The translations under genes and the position numbers were made by a program. DNA of 64,000 nt from Oceanospirillum sp047518265. GTDB taxonomy: Bacteria > Pseudomonadota > Gammaproteobacteria > Pseudomonadales > Halomonadaceae. The number at the start of each line of letters is the position of its first letter. The stretch's first letter is position 1. The notes below the pieces were generated by a model, which saw only the letters and a list, made by a program, of their open reading frames with translations, was not told the DNA's origin and did no database searches. The stretch is taken from NCBI GenBank assembly GCA_047518265.1, contig JAKZRG010000028.1, forward strand, positions 13,912-77,911, read 5' to 3'. Positions 8,777 through 17,535 of the stretch are shown here, one piece after another.

Positions 8777-10234
8777 ATGAGCGGGAAAAAATTAAAATTA
8801 AAAAAGAAACAGTCTAATGACCTGATTGCTTCAGACAGTGAGCAATGTTGGAAGGTACTGATTGTTGACGATGAACAGGAAGTTCATGACATTACTAAAA
8901 TGGCTTTAGCTGATGTGGTGTTTAAAGATAAAAAGCTCACCTTTCTGGACGCCTATTCCGCTCAAGAGGCTGAATTAGTCTTGCGATCAGAAGAGGATAT
9001 TGCCGTCATCCTATTGGATGTGGTGATGGAAAGTGACAACGCCGGTCTTGAGCTAACAAAAGTAATTCGTGAAACCCTGAACAATGAAGCCAGTCGAATT
9101 ATTTTACGCACGGGTCAGCCCGGACAAGCGCCGGAAGAGCGAGTGATTCTGGATTATGACATTAATGACTATAAGTCTAAAAATGAACTGACCGCCCGTA
9201 AATTAATGACCACTGTTGTCGCCTCTTTACGAGCTTACGATAGTATTCAGCGTTTACAGCGTAATCGCCTAGGACTAGAGCAGATCATTGGCAGCACAGA
9301 CACCCTATTTGAAATTGATACTCTGCTGGACTTTTCATCCGGTGTATTGACTCAGCTTAGCGCCTTTATCGATTGTAAGCCTAACGGCATCATGTGTATG
9401 AAGCTGTCCCCAGATTCGGCTTATATGCAAGGTTTACCCTGTGAAGGTATTAAGGTCTTAGGTGCTTCAGGTTCTTATGCCGGTTGTAATGGTTGCGAAG
9501 GGCATTTGAATTGTAGTCAAACCTATATGGTTGAATTGGCTCGTAAAGCATTGGAAGAGAAGCGTAATTGTTATATCGATGATTATGCGGTGCTATATCT
9601 GGATGCTAAAGGCTTTGAAGGTTCTGTCGCGCTACTGCATGGCGTGAAAAACTTAAGTGATGAAGATAAATTTCTGTTGTCTATCTTCACCAAAAAAATC
9701 TCTTTAGCTCTGGCAAATGCGGTGCATTACGGTGAAATGATATCCGCTCAGGAAGCCGCCACCATCGACTTTTTAACGGGGCTGCCCAATCGTCGTAATC
9801 TGATTGATGAGGCCAACTGGCTTATCGATAAACATCAGAGTGCGGGTTCCCCTTATGCTCTAGCCATTCTAGATATCGATTTCTTTAAGGCCGTTAACGA
9901 TACCTATGGCCATGATGTTGGGGATCAAGTATTAAAAGCCGTTGCTCGATATCTTGATGCAGAGTTACCTGAAGGATGTTTTGCCGCCCGTATTGGAGGT
10001 GAAGAGTTCTGTTTATTTATCTCTGATCTCAATACGGATGAAGCCGTGGCGTTCTTTGATAAGTTACGCACAGGCATCGCTCAATTGACTATTCCTGTTG
10101 GCGATAAGAACTTGAGCATTACCGTTAGCATTGGCATTACGGCCAGCAGTGGTGATATCGATACCATGATGAAAGATGCTGATATTAAGTTATACGAGGC
10201 TAAAAACTCAGGACGCAATCGGGTTGCCTTTTAA
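8777..10234 (+). CDS. response regulator with REC, DUF3369 and GGDEF domains
   Basis: A 485-residue output protein of the adjacent kinase. The receiver domain covers about residues 26-150, with VLIVDDE and the phosphorylation site LLDVVM. A DUF3369 domain (about 165-320) contains a cysteine-rich patch, CNGCEGHLNC, with further cysteines nearby. A C-terminal GGDEF domain has the active site GGEEF at residues 407-411. The usual RxxD inhibitory site five residues upstream is replaced by PEGC, so product inhibition may be absent. The predicted role is phosphorylation-controlled cyclic di-GMP synthesis. The cysteine patch could bind a metal or sense redox state; this is inference. Confidence 0.92.
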   Translation: MSGKKLKLKKKQSNDLIASDSEQCWKVLIVDDEQEVHDITKMALADVVFKDKKLTFLDAYSAQEAELVLRSEEDIAVILLDVVMESDNAGLELTKVIRETLNNEASRIILRTGQPGQAPEERVILDYDINDYKSKNELTARKLMTTVVASLRAYDSIQRLQRNRLGLEQIIGSTDTLFEIDTLLDFSSGVLTQLSAFIDCKPNGIMCMKLSPDSAYMQGLPCEGIKVLGASGSYAGCNGCEGHLNCSQTYMVELARKALEEKRNCYIDDYAVLYLDAKGFEGSVALLHGVKNLSDEDKFLLSIFTKKISLALANAVHYGEMISAQEAATIDFLTGLPNRRNLIDEANWLIDKHQSAGSPYALAILDIDFFKAVNDTYGHDVGDQVLKAVARYLDAELPEGCFAARIGGEEFCLFISDLNTDEAVAFFDKLRTGIAQLTIPVGDKNLSITVSIGITASSGDIDTMMKDADIKLYEAKNSGRNRVAF

Positions 10235-10294
10235 TATTCTAAACGCTTAATGAATACTGCTGCATCATAAGTATTAGTGATTGATTCAGAAGGG

Positions 10295-10342
10295 AGCCCG
10301 GTTAACTCATGAATATTATTTCAGTGAGTTATCCGGGCTTTA
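10295..10342 (+). terminator. hairpin terminator after REC-GGDEF gene
   Basis: A long stem, AGCCCGGTTAACTCA pairing with TGAGTTA-TCCGGGCT with one bulge, 15-nt loop and a short TTT tail. It lies about 60 bp after the stop of the response regulator. The U-tract is weak but the stem is strong. Confidence 0.7.
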
Positions 10343-10351
10343 TCATAATAG

Positions 10352-10459
10352 TAATACCAATCCCGATAATTCCTTATAGATGAAAAATAAGGAAAAAACT
10401 GATTACTCTAGGTGTGTTCGCAGGTTGTTATCATTAACAACTTATCGGGAATGGTATAA
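10352..10459. repeat. palindrome-ended interspersed repeat, copy 1
   Basis: A 108-bp element bounded by inverted ends TAATACCAATCCCGATAA (10352-10369) and TTATCGGGAATGGTATAA (10442-10459). Inside it are two smaller dyads, TTCCTTAT…ATAAGGAA and GTTGTTATCATTAACAAC. A second element with nearly the same ends but an unrelated interior lies at 46,673-46,782. It is intergenic, between the REC-GGDEF gene and a convergent gene. It resembles a small non-autonomous mobile repeat or REP-like element. Confidence 0.65.
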
Positions 10460-10468
10460 ATAATAGAT

Positions 10469-11017
10469 TTACGAAGGCTTGGTTAGAAACAGTCTCAAAT
10501 CATCAAAATATTCTACTGACTTAAGACCTGATAATAACGCTTCAGAATTGATCCAAGGATAAGGCAAATTTCCGGTCATGGAAAAAATACCCTCTTGATA
10601 AGAAGGGGGCAAAATATCCATTTGTTGGATTCTGATGACTAACTTATTCGCTAAGCACGCACTACCCGATGTAAAACTCCAATAGTATTGCCCCCAACCT
10701 ACGCGAACCTCCCCAGTGTCTTTATTGGTCATAAAGACCACCCAATCACAGTCCAGCCGTTCACCCTGTATTTTGACCGTATCCTGCAAACAGAAGGTAA
10801 AGACATTCTCGTTATTGCGAGCAAAATTCCGCACAAGTGTTTCTGTAATGGCTTCCAGACCCAAGACCTCAGAAGGGAAGTCAATATTGTCGGTATCCAC
10901 CTTCATCTGCAATGTGGCATCAGAGGAAAAAGCCTGAGTCATAAACCAAGGACGATTACAGTCCTTTGCCTGAATGTAAGTACTGATAAGGTGGTGATAT
11001 CGTTGCGATAGATTCAT
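10469..11017 (-). CDS. SnoaL/NTF2-like hypothetical protein
   Basis: A 182-residue protein with a layout typical of the NTF2/SnoaL cone fold: an N-terminal helix (LSQRYHHLISTYIQAKDCNRP), an acidic core and alternating beta strands (QDTVKIQGERLDCDWVVFM, RVGWGQYYWSF). No catalytic signature could be named. Many proteins of this fold are small cyclases, isomerases or ligand binders. It stands alone on the minus strand, facing the REC-GGDEF gene, with a dyad-rich repeat between them. Function unknown. Confidence 0.6.
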   Translation of the reverse strand: MNLSQRYHHLISTYIQAKDCNRPWFMTQAFSSDATLQMKVDTDNIDFPSEVLGLEAITETLVRNFARNNENVFTFCLQDTVKIQGERLDCDWVVFMTNKDTGEVRVGWGQYYWSFTSGSACLANKLVIRIQQMDILPPSYQEGIFSMTGNLPYPWINSEALLSGLKSVEYFDDLRLFLTKPS

Positions 11018-11185
11018 AGGAGCCGTTCCTGCAGTATTTTAGGTATCGATGTCTTAGGAATATGTATTTCCATTGATAAAGAATATAAAGCAATCCAATA
11101 ACTCAGTATTGATGATTATATTTATCAGAACTGATCAATCACATCCCTGTAATAACGACATTTCAAATACATTTTCTCTTAATCT

Positions 11186-11905
11186 CTACGGCTGCTGGCG
11201 CGTAGCACAAATCACAATCTCACGAATACAAACCCCTTGTGGCTGTTGATAGGCATATTCAACGGAACGCGCGATATCATCCGCTTGCAAAGCACCGCCC
11301 ATACCGTCTTTCCATTCCTCGTAACCATCAATAATATCGTTGGACGTGGTATGAGACAGCAGCTCAGTTTCTACGGCACCCGGCGCAATAGTGGTAACAC
11401 GGACATTGGAGTCTGCCACTTCTTCCCGCACATTTTCAGAGATAGCATGAACCGCAAACTTAGTGCCGCAATATGCCGCGTGATTAGGGAAAGTTTTGCG
11501 ACCGGCAACAGAACTGATATTGATGATCGTACCGGATTGACGGGCTTTCATGGGTGCCAGTACCGCCTGCATACCGTTCATTAAACCGATGACGTTAACA
11601 TCAAACATGGTTTTCCACTGGGCTGGATCTTGAGTATCCAGTTCACTTAACAACATGACACCGGCATTATTGATAATGCAGTCTGTTGGGCCGTAAACCT
11701 CTTCTGCTTTGGTTATGGCCGCTTCAAAAGAGTCTTTATCGGTTACATCGACTTTTTCACATAACGCATTGGGTAAGTTCAACCTCTCAAGACGACCAAT
11801 ACGACGGGCAATCAATAGTAGAGGGTGACCGGCGGCACTAAGACGACGAGCGATTGCTTCACCAATACCTGAACTTGCACCTGTAATTACAATTAATGCT
11901 TTCAT
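11186..11905 (-). CDS. short-chain dehydrogenase/reductase (classical SDR)
   Basis: A 239-residue NAD(P)-dependent oxidoreductase. The cofactor loop TGASSGIG is at about residues 8-15, and the NNAG structural motif at about 88. The catalytic serine is in ISSVAG, and the YxxxK pair is in YCGTK. The family includes YdfG-like serine dehydrogenases and many alcohol or ketone reductases; a basic pair (ARRIGR) at the end of strand 2 suggests NADP(H). A CrgA-like LysR regulator lies about 150 bp upstream on the same strand and may control it. The substrate is not predictable. Confidence 0.92.
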   Translation of the reverse strand: MKALIVITGASSGIGEAIARRLSAAGHPLLLIARRIGRLERLNLPNALCEKVDVTDKDSFEAAITKAEEVYGPTDCIINNAGVMLLSELDTQDPAQWKTMFDVNVIGLMNGMQAVLAPMKARQSGTIINISSVAGRKTFPNHAAYCGTKFAVHAISENVREEVADSNVRVTTIAPGAVETELLSHTTSNDIIDGYEEWKDGMGGALQADDIARSVEYAYQQPQGVCIREIVICATRQQP

Positions 11906-12055
11906 TACTTATTCTCACTGAACCGATTGAATTGGCAACGCTGAGCGCTGCGATGCGGGTATAGTAAGAAAAGGCTCACTGTTGATATATATGGCTACAG
12001 TTCAAACACTGTTGCATGATGGAAACAATAGCTAATAAGCATTAGTTGACGATGA

Positions 12056-12970
12056 CTAGTGAATATCTTGCTCAAATCTCTGTTTGATATAGTCGATAAA
12101 AGTACGCAGGCGCTTGGGTTGGTATTTGTCCCTGTGGTAAATAGCAGAGAAAGGAACCGTAGGAATCTGCCATTCCGGTAATATTCTTACTAGATCTTCT
12201 TTATTGACCGCTTCCCGGCAATACATCAGTGGCACACGGATAATGCCGTTGCCCAAAAGAGCGCCAGTTACTAAGGCTTGGCCATTTTTGCACACCAGCT
12301 GACCCTCGATATGGATATCCGTTTGAATCGAATTGTCTTTTGTTGATTGGAAACTCCAGCGTTTAACCGAACCAATCAGACAAGCGTGCTGGCTAAGCTC
12401 CTTAGGATGAGTCGGGTTACCGTGTGCTTGTAAATACCTTGCACTGGCTAAAGTCACTATCTCAATATTCATTAGTCGCTTAGCGATAAAACTTGCGTCT
12501 TCCAGCTCCCCCATGCGAAAAGCGATATCAAATTCATCTTCTATCAGATCCACTCGGTGACTACTGAAATCCAGATGTATTCTGATCTGTGGATACAGGG
12601 CCATAAAATCAGCAATGTAACGAGCGATAATCTGCTCGCCAATATATCCTCCCACACAGTTCACCCGGATCAATCCTTGTACCTCCTCCGTATCGTCAAC
12701 GGCGGCAATTAAGGCTTGGTCGATCTCATTCAGCGCTTTTTCACATTGTTGATAAAAACGTTCACCGGCAGGTGTTAAGCGAAGGGTGCGTGTTGTACGG
12801 GTCAACAGAGTGACACCGATTTGGGATTCTAGAGCACTAATCTGACGGGAGACATGGGAACGGGATACCGAAAGAGCTTCTGCTGCCTTGGTAAAGTTAC
12901 CCAGTTGAGCGATCAATACAAATGAACGGACATCTGACAGATTTACATTGTTCAGCATAGAGGCACCCAT
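12056..12970 (-). CDS. LysR-family regulator, CrgA/AaeR-like
   Basis: A 304-residue regulator. The HTH (FTKAAEALSVSRSHVSRQISALE) is followed by the LLTRTTRTLRLTPAGERFYQ pattern typical of the CrgA/AaeR/DmlR group, then an effector domain. An internal ATG at 12,958 is an alternative start: an AAGG at its far edge fits neither start well. The SDR gene lies downstream on the same strand. Regulators of this group often control adjacent oxidoreductases, so a link is likely but unproven. Confidence 0.88.
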   Translation of the reverse strand: MGASMLNNVNLSDVRSFVLIAQLGNFTKAAEALSVSRSHVSRQISALESQIGVTLLTRTTRTLRLTPAGERFYQQCEKALNEIDQALIAAVDDTEEVQGLIRVNCVGGYIGEQIIARYIADFMALYPQIRIHLDFSSHRVDLIEDEFDIAFRMGELEDASFIAKRLMNIEIVTLASARYLQAHGNPTHPKELSQHACLIGSVKRWSFQSTKDNSIQTDIHIEGQLVCKNGQALVTGALLGNGIIRVPLMYCREAVNKEDLVRILPEWQIPTVPFSAIYHRDKYQPKRLRTFIDYIKQRFEQDIH

Positions 12971-13034
12971 AGCCTTGATTGTTGCTTAGTGACAACAGTC
13001 AATTGTATCACTGAAGATCAACAAAATATCAGCG

Positions 13035-13088
13035 ATGGCTATAGGTGCTTTAATGGCTATAGCTACTCTAATGGCTATAAGTGCTTTC
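13035..13088. repeat. three tandem 18-bp repeats
   Basis: Three direct copies beginning ATGGCTATA follow each other at 13,035, 13,053 and 13,071 (for example ATGGCTATAGGTGCTTTA), differing at a few positions. A perfect 16-bp palindrome, ATATAGAGCTCTATAT, follows at 13,104-13,119. The stretch is intergenic, about 70 bp upstream of the LysR start and about 130 bp past the zinc permease stop. It may be replication-slippage repeat or a set of binding sites. Confidence 0.7.
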
Positions 13089-13168
13089 TATATATGGAGA
13101 GGTATATAGAGCTCTATATGTAGGGCTTTGACTAGAAAAACTAAAGCATCTACAGATAAACCGGTGTG

Positions 13169-13203
13169 CGTAGCGTGGATAAGCCAGAGGCGCATCCGCG
13201 AAT
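13169..13203. repeat. left arm of perfect 35-bp inverted repeat (REP-like)
   Basis: The 35 bases from 13,169 (opening CGTAGCGTGGATAAGCC) are the exact reverse complement of those at 16,108-16,142. Each arm is itself an imperfect stem-loop (GGATAAGCC/GGCGCATCC), as in repetitive extragenic palindromes. The two arms bracket the permease, binding-protein and porin genes. Confidence 0.9.
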
Positions 13204-13216
13204 TCTCCGCTACCGT

Positions 13217-14029
13217 CTACCTTTGAATACTAACGCTCTCTTCCATCAAAAGCCGTTTTCTCCCATATCCAAACAGGGCAACCAGTAATGCTAAGGTTGC
13301 CAGTGTCCAACTAATTACCGCGCCAGAAGGTAGGTCAAACAGAGCTGAAATAATCAGTCCCAATAGATAACTACAGCCCCCCACAATAAAAGCGACAGTC
13401 TTGGCATAACGATAATGTTGGCTGACCAAGGCGGGTAAAATCAGGCTGGCGAATACCAAATAGACACCAATCCATTGAGTGGATAGAGTAATCGCCAGAG
13501 CAAAGCAGGGATAAAATGCCAGCTCCTTATTCACCCTTCCTAAGACAATCCATAAACCCCAGATCCCTAAACTGAGCAGTAGCAGGTTATCCAGATCCTG
13601 ATAGCTAACCCATAAGATCTGTCCCAATAATAGGGTGTTAAACTTCTCTCCTGCATGAGGGTCTTGGGCCAATAACAGCATAATGCCCGTAGCCGATAGC
13701 ATAAACAGAATGCCGATAAGGGCTTCCTGCAGTTTTACCGATAGATGCCGCCCTCGATAGAGTAGCAAAGCACCCGCCACCGCCGTACCTGCAGCCATAA
13801 GTTGTATGGCTAAAGGGTGGTTGATGGGCGTAAACATCGTGGAGAAAAATACTACACCAAAGGCAGAAAGTTGCGCGATGGCCAGATCAAAAAAGATGAT
13901 GCCTTTTTTTAGTACTCTTTGCCCCAGAGGAATATGGCTGGCCAGAATAATCAGACCGGTTATAAAAGCGGGCAGCAGGATATCCCGCTGCTCCGCCAAT
14001 AACTCTAATAAAGATAGAGAGGAATTCAT
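13217..14029 (-). CDS. metal ABC transporter permease, ZnuB-like (ABC-3 family)
   Basis: A 270-residue protein with about eight hydrophobic helices (for example FITGLIILASHIPLGQ and ALTLSTQWIGVYLVFASLILPAL), matching the ABC-3 permease family that moves zinc or manganese across the inner membrane. Its start codon overlaps the stop of the upstream binding-protein gene by 4 bp (ATGA), so the two are translationally coupled. The conserved permease stretch LASLILPALVS is present. Unusually, no ATP-binding subunit is encoded in this operon or elsewhere in the window. It must borrow one from another locus or work differently. Confidence 0.85.
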   Translation of the reverse strand: MNSSLSLLELLAEQRDILLPAFITGLIILASHIPLGQRVLKKGIIFFDLAIAQLSAFGVVFFSTMFTPINHPLAIQLMAAGTAVAGALLLYRGRHLSVKLQEALIGILFMLSATGIMLLLAQDPHAGEKFNTLLLGQILWVSYQDLDNLLLLSLGIWGLWIVLGRVNKELAFYPCFALAITLSTQWIGVYLVFASLILPALVSQHYRYAKTVAFIVGGCSYLLGLIISALFDLPSGAVISWTLATLALLVALFGYGRKRLLMEESVSIQR

Positions 14030-14937
14030 TGACCTTGGCCTGCCAACAAACGGTCAATAATATTCTGATAAAGACCGATCAGAGAATCCGCTTGTTCAGA
14101 ACCTCCTACGGTAAAAGGCAGTTCAAGCACTGGCAACTGGCTTTTCTGAGATAACCAACGGGCCCCTTGTGAGTTCTGATAGTTGGCAATCAGTATTCCT
14201 TCTGCTTGTGAGTTCTGCACCTTTTTCAGCAGACCCGCCAGATGACTACTAGAGGGTGGAATGCCCGGCTTGGGTTCCAGATCGGCCACCTCTTTTAACT
14301 TGAGCCAGTCAAACAGGTAGCTCCAATTTCTATGCTGAACAAAATACGCCTTCCCTTTCAATACCTGGGTCTGCTGCTCCCATTGGCTGAGCTGCTGATA
14401 CCACTGATCAAAAAACAGATCGTATCTTTCTTGATAGAATTGAGCATGCTTGGGATCAAGTTGTTCCAATCGATTCTTGAGCTGCTTAGCAATCAGCATC
14501 ATACGCCAAGGATCTAGATGGATATGAGGATTACCGGCGGCATGAATATCCCCCATGCTGCGATCATGAGAGTGTGGTACTTCCAATGTAGAGACAAAGT
14601 CTGCAGCTAAAAAGTGTCCTGGTTGTCCCGGTTGTACCTGAGCATTGGTGGAGCGTTTAAGCAATAACGGCAACCAACCAATCTCCAGATCCGCACCGGT
14701 ACAAACCACCAGATCTGCTTTACGCATCTTCACGATTAATGATGGACGGGCTTCAATAAAGTGAGGGTCTTGAAAAGCATTGGTGGCAGAAAAAGCCTGC
14801 ACCTGTTTGCCGCCAAGATCCTCGACTAACGCCTTCCACTCAGGTTCACAGGTAAAGACCTGTAACTTTGCCTGGGCCGGAAGGGCCTGCAACAGCAGGC
14901 ATCCGGCAATCAACAGGGATTTAAAACTGATGGGCAC
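14026..14937 (-). CDS. zinc/metal ABC transporter substrate-binding protein, ZnuA/AztC-like
   Basis: A 303-residue cluster A-I binding protein with a Sec signal peptide (LLIAGCLLLQALPAQA, cleavage near residue 23). Candidate metal ligands are His in NAFQDPHF, His in GNPHIHLDP, and an acidic residue near the C-terminus. The flexible His-rich loop typical of ZnuA is short (HSHDRSMGDIH). The start is a GTG at 14,937 with an upstream GGAG; it overlaps the porin gene's 3' end by 17 bp, so the genes are coupled. It would capture periplasmic zinc for the downstream permease. Confidence 0.88.
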   Translation of the reverse strand: MPISFKSLLIAGCLLLQALPAQAKLQVFTCEPEWKALVEDLGGKQVQAFSATNAFQDPHFIEARPSLIVKMRKADLVVCTGADLEIGWLPLLLKRSTNAQVQPGQPGHFLAADFVSTLEVPHSHDRSMGDIHAAGNPHIHLDPWRMMLIAKQLKNRLEQLDPKHAQFYQERYDLFFDQWYQQLSQWEQQTQVLKGKAYFVQHRNWSYLFDWLKLKEVADLEPKPGIPPSSSHLAGLLKKVQNSQAEGILIANYQNSQGARWLSQKSQLPVLELPFTVGGSEQADSLIGLYQNIIDRLLAGQGQ

Positions 14938-16042
14938 CGTGGGCTCCTAAAATCATCTGGTATTGCAGAGTCAGTGTGTCACCGGCCTGATCAAAGTCGT
15001 CGCTGTCCTGCTGAGTGAACATGGCCCGAATCAGGGAAAAGTGGGAACGATTCCAAGAAAGCGCAATATTACTCTCTTTCATCTCCTGACCGTGGAAGTG
15101 GTCACCATGAGCTTCGCTAAGTTCTACCTGACCGATACGGCCGGAAACTGTCCATTGGGGTTGAAAGCGATAACTGGCCGCCATATACCAACCTCTTTGA
15201 AAGTCCTCAGAGCTGGCATATTGATTGGGTTTATCCGCGTAAAGAAATTCCCCTGACACGGTGAGCTGTTGGGATTTGGCATTGCCCGATGGTGCCCACT
15301 TCCATACCGCATCAGCAATATACAGATCCTTTCCGGTATATTGAGCGTTGTGACTGTGGCCAGAGTGATCCGAGTGGTCGTGATCATCATGATCGTCCTC
15401 TGATCCAGACACTTCCGTCAGTCGGTTTCTTAAATAAGAACCACCTACTTGCCAGCTATGGGAATCACCGATATCGCCCCCTAGCTTAGTGCCCAGAGTA
15501 TAGACTCCCAGGCTTTTATCATGGCTCTGTCCACTAAGCTGACGACCATTAAAACCTTCCGCACTGAGCTGCCAATAAAAATCAGTAGGCATCAGTGCCG
15601 TTATCTGTAAGCCATCATCATAATAATGACTGCCTAAAAGAGCCCGATAGACGGCTGGGCGTTCGGAAAAGCTATCCTCGTGGGTATGACGACCGTTCAG
15701 ATAGCCGATATTGGATAAAAAGCGACCGGCTCTCATCTGCAAACCATAAGGCATGGCCGTGGTTTCCAGAAAGGCTTCTTCCAGACCCACTTCCGTACTG
15801 CCGTCATGATCTTCCAGTACGGCAGTTAAACGACCGTAAAACAGATCATCTACCGGGGCATCCAGGGTCAATTCCGTATGGCCCAGAGAAAAGCCCTTTT
15901 CAGAGCCCGGCAGGGCCGTATCCTCACCCTTATAGCTGCCATCTAATACCAAGCCGATATTAGGATTAAATTCGTTAGCGCTAGCAAAGGAGCCATGTCC
16001 TGCTAAAAAACATGCACTAACGAGAGTGATTAAATTTTTCAT
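14921..16042 (-). CDS. outer-membrane porin-like beta-barrel with His-rich loop
   Basis: A 373-residue protein with a signal peptide (residues 1-22, ending FASANE). Alternating aromatic-rich strands end in a terminal phenylalanine (HGAHQF), the usual outer-membrane barrel signature. Parts such as MRAGRFLSNIGYLNGRHTHEDSF resemble phosphate-selective porin O/P relatives. An extracellular-type loop at about residues 215-235 is packed with His and Asp (DDHDDHDHSDHSGHSH), which would concentrate zinc at the channel. The location, in an operon with a ZnuA/ZnuB-like pair and behind a Zur box, supports a zinc porin. It is not a TonB-dependent receptor: no plug domain or TonB box is visible. Confidence 0.8.
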   Translation of the reverse strand: MKNLITLVSACFLAGHGSFASANEFNPNIGLVLDGSYKGEDTALPGSEKGFSLGHTELTLDAPVDDLFYGRLTAVLEDHDGSTEVGLEEAFLETTAMPYGLQMRAGRFLSNIGYLNGRHTHEDSFSERPAVYRALLGSHYYDDGLQITALMPTDFYWQLSAEGFNGRQLSGQSHDKSLGVYTLGTKLGGDIGDSHSWQVGGSYLRNRLTEVSGSEDDHDDHDHSDHSGHSHNAQYTGKDLYIADAVWKWAPSGNAKSQQLTVSGEFLYADKPNQYASSEDFQRGWYMAASYRFQPQWTVSGRIGQVELSEAHGDHFHGQEMKESNIALSWNRSHFSLIRAMFTQQDSDDFDQAGDTLTLQYQMILGAHGAHQF

Positions 16043-16107
16043 TAAATAGGTTCTCTTAAGTCGCTAAACAAAATCTTTCTCATACTTTAATTTGGCCGTG
16101 ACAGAGT

Positions 16108-16142
16108 ATTCGCGGATGCGCCTCTGGCTTATCCACGCTACG
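16108..16142. repeat. right arm of perfect 35-bp inverted repeat (REP-like)
   Basis: The exact reverse complement of 13,169-13,203 (ends ATCCACGCTACG). It lies between the porin gene start (16,042) and the AztD-like gene stop (16,182), so it is inside the presumed zinc transcript. It could form a stem-loop that trims or stabilises the message between the two genes. Confidence 0.9.
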
Positions 16143-16181
16143 TGTATCGGTTGCTTTGTATAAAAACTTATGTTCTAGCGC

Positions 16182-17495
16182 TTAGTGCTCATGTCCGTGT
16201 TCGGCGCTTAATCCTAACCAAACTAGAGTACTGGCAGGGAAACCCAGAGCGATCGTTTCTTCTAAGCTACCTTCTTCTGAATCGATAACCAGAATGCGTT
16301 GATTCTCAGGGTCAAGCAGGTAGAGATGTCCATCCGCTTGAGAACTGACAATAACGGGAGTGGTAGCGTCTTCCGCTAGAGCGTTGACCACTTGTAATGA
16401 GCTGGAAAGAGTCCAGTCAGACGTGTTGAAAAAGTGCAGTTGACCATCAGGAGATAGAGCATAAAAAGTATCACCATCCTGATTAAAGCCTTGGGCAATC
16501 GCCAGATCATTGTCCGGTAATGTCAGCGCTTGAATCGGTTGCTCTGCATCAGGAGACAGACGCATTAATTGACGGTGTGGGTAGCCCACTGTACCTATAA
16601 GATCGTTCACTTCATGGTGACCATAAACAGAGCCAATACGCTCATCATCCCCAAAGAAATCGGGGTTGCTATAGTGAGTGGCTGGATACTCGCTGTCTTG
16701 TAAGTTAATGCTTAAAATACCGTCACCACAGCCATAGATCAGGTAGTTTTCACTAGTACCAGCACCGTGTAATAGAGGGCATTGAGTGCTGTAACGGCTG
16801 TCCAAAGTAAAGCCAGTACCATCAAAACTGTAACGTTCCACTTCTGCTGGCAGGGTGGTATCTGTGATGGTGAGATCCCGATAGGTGACAAATAATTTAT
16901 CATCAATCAGTTTGGCCACCCCGTGCATACTATTGGTCAGTTCCAGAGTAAGCAGGTTGTTCTGACCGGTAATCCACTCATCGCTGAGCAGAGTGACAGA
17001 GGACATAACACCATCACCAGCGTCGTTAAACACAGCACCGTATTCCTCATGAACTGAGAAATGAGTGGGTCTAGAACCATTCAGTACTATACCCGTATCT
17101 GCAGGTGCTTCCTGATAGTCGTGCAGATGATCGCCGTGATCTTCTGTATATAAACCACTATCAAAAATAGAGACCCGATTAGCATCTCTTTCTATAGCCA
17201 ACGCATAACGGTATTCAGGACTGGCATGTAAGCGTGCCCCTGCAGACCCTAGAGCAAAGCTGCCTAAATTCTGTTGGTCATCAATATTAATGATATTTAC
17301 GCTGTTATCCGCACTGTTCAAGACAGCCAGTCGACCCGAGGTTTCCACGTGGGTATCGCCGTGATCTTGATCATTATCTGAGTGATCATCATCACTTGAA
17401 CTGTGATTACAGCCCACAAGTACAGACGACAATGCCAAGGCTAAAGAAAGTTTGGCGAAAGGTTTTAACGAGAAACCGTGAGAATTTGAGCGCAT
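16182..17495 (-). CDS. zinc metallochaperone lipoprotein, AztD-like beta-propeller
   Basis: A 437-residue lipoprotein. The signal sequence ends in the lipobox LVGC (Cys at about residue 29), so it should be lipid-anchored. It is followed directly by a His/Asp-rich stretch (SSDDDHSDNDQDHGDTH). The body consists of repeating four-strand blades of the kind ...LAVLNSADNSVNIINID..., and a second His cluster (EDHGDHLHDYQ) lies at about residue 118. AztD of Paracoccus is a periplasmic propeller that hands zinc to the AztC binding protein; this gene has that neighbourhood. A Zur box lies about 45 bp upstream. No enzyme motif is seen. Confidence is moderate because propellers are hard to place by eye. 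Confidence 0.65.
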   Translation of the reverse strand: MRSNSHGFSLKPFAKLSLALALSSVLVGCNHSSSDDDHSDNDQDHGDTHVETSGRLAVLNSADNSVNIINIDDQQNLGSFALGSAGARLHASPEYRYALAIERDANRVSIFDSGLYTEDHGDHLHDYQEAPADTGIVLNGSRPTHFSVHEEYGAVFNDAGDGVMSSVTLLSDEWITGQNNLLTLELTNSMHGVAKLIDDKLFVTYRDLTITDTTLPAEVERYSFDGTGFTLDSRYSTQCPLLHGAGTSENYLIYGCGDGILSINLQDSEYPATHYSNPDFFGDDERIGSVYGHHEVNDLIGTVGYPHRQLMRLSPDAEQPIQALTLPDNDLAIAQGFNQDGDTFYALSPDGQLHFFNTSDWTLSSSLQVVNALAEDATTPVIVSSQADGHLYLLDPENQRILVIDSEEGSLEETIALGFPASTLVWLGLSAEHGHEH

Positions 17496-17535
17496 TGTTT
17501 TTCCAGATTGAGTAGCGATTGGGTTATTAATTTCG

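Noticed and set aside
13035..13088. CRISPR array
   Set aside because: Only three contiguous 18-bp repeats with no spacers and no cas genes.
15595..15963. Large reading frame on the plus strand opposite the porin gene
   Set aside because: It is the antisense of a well-supported barrel protein, so it is a shadow.
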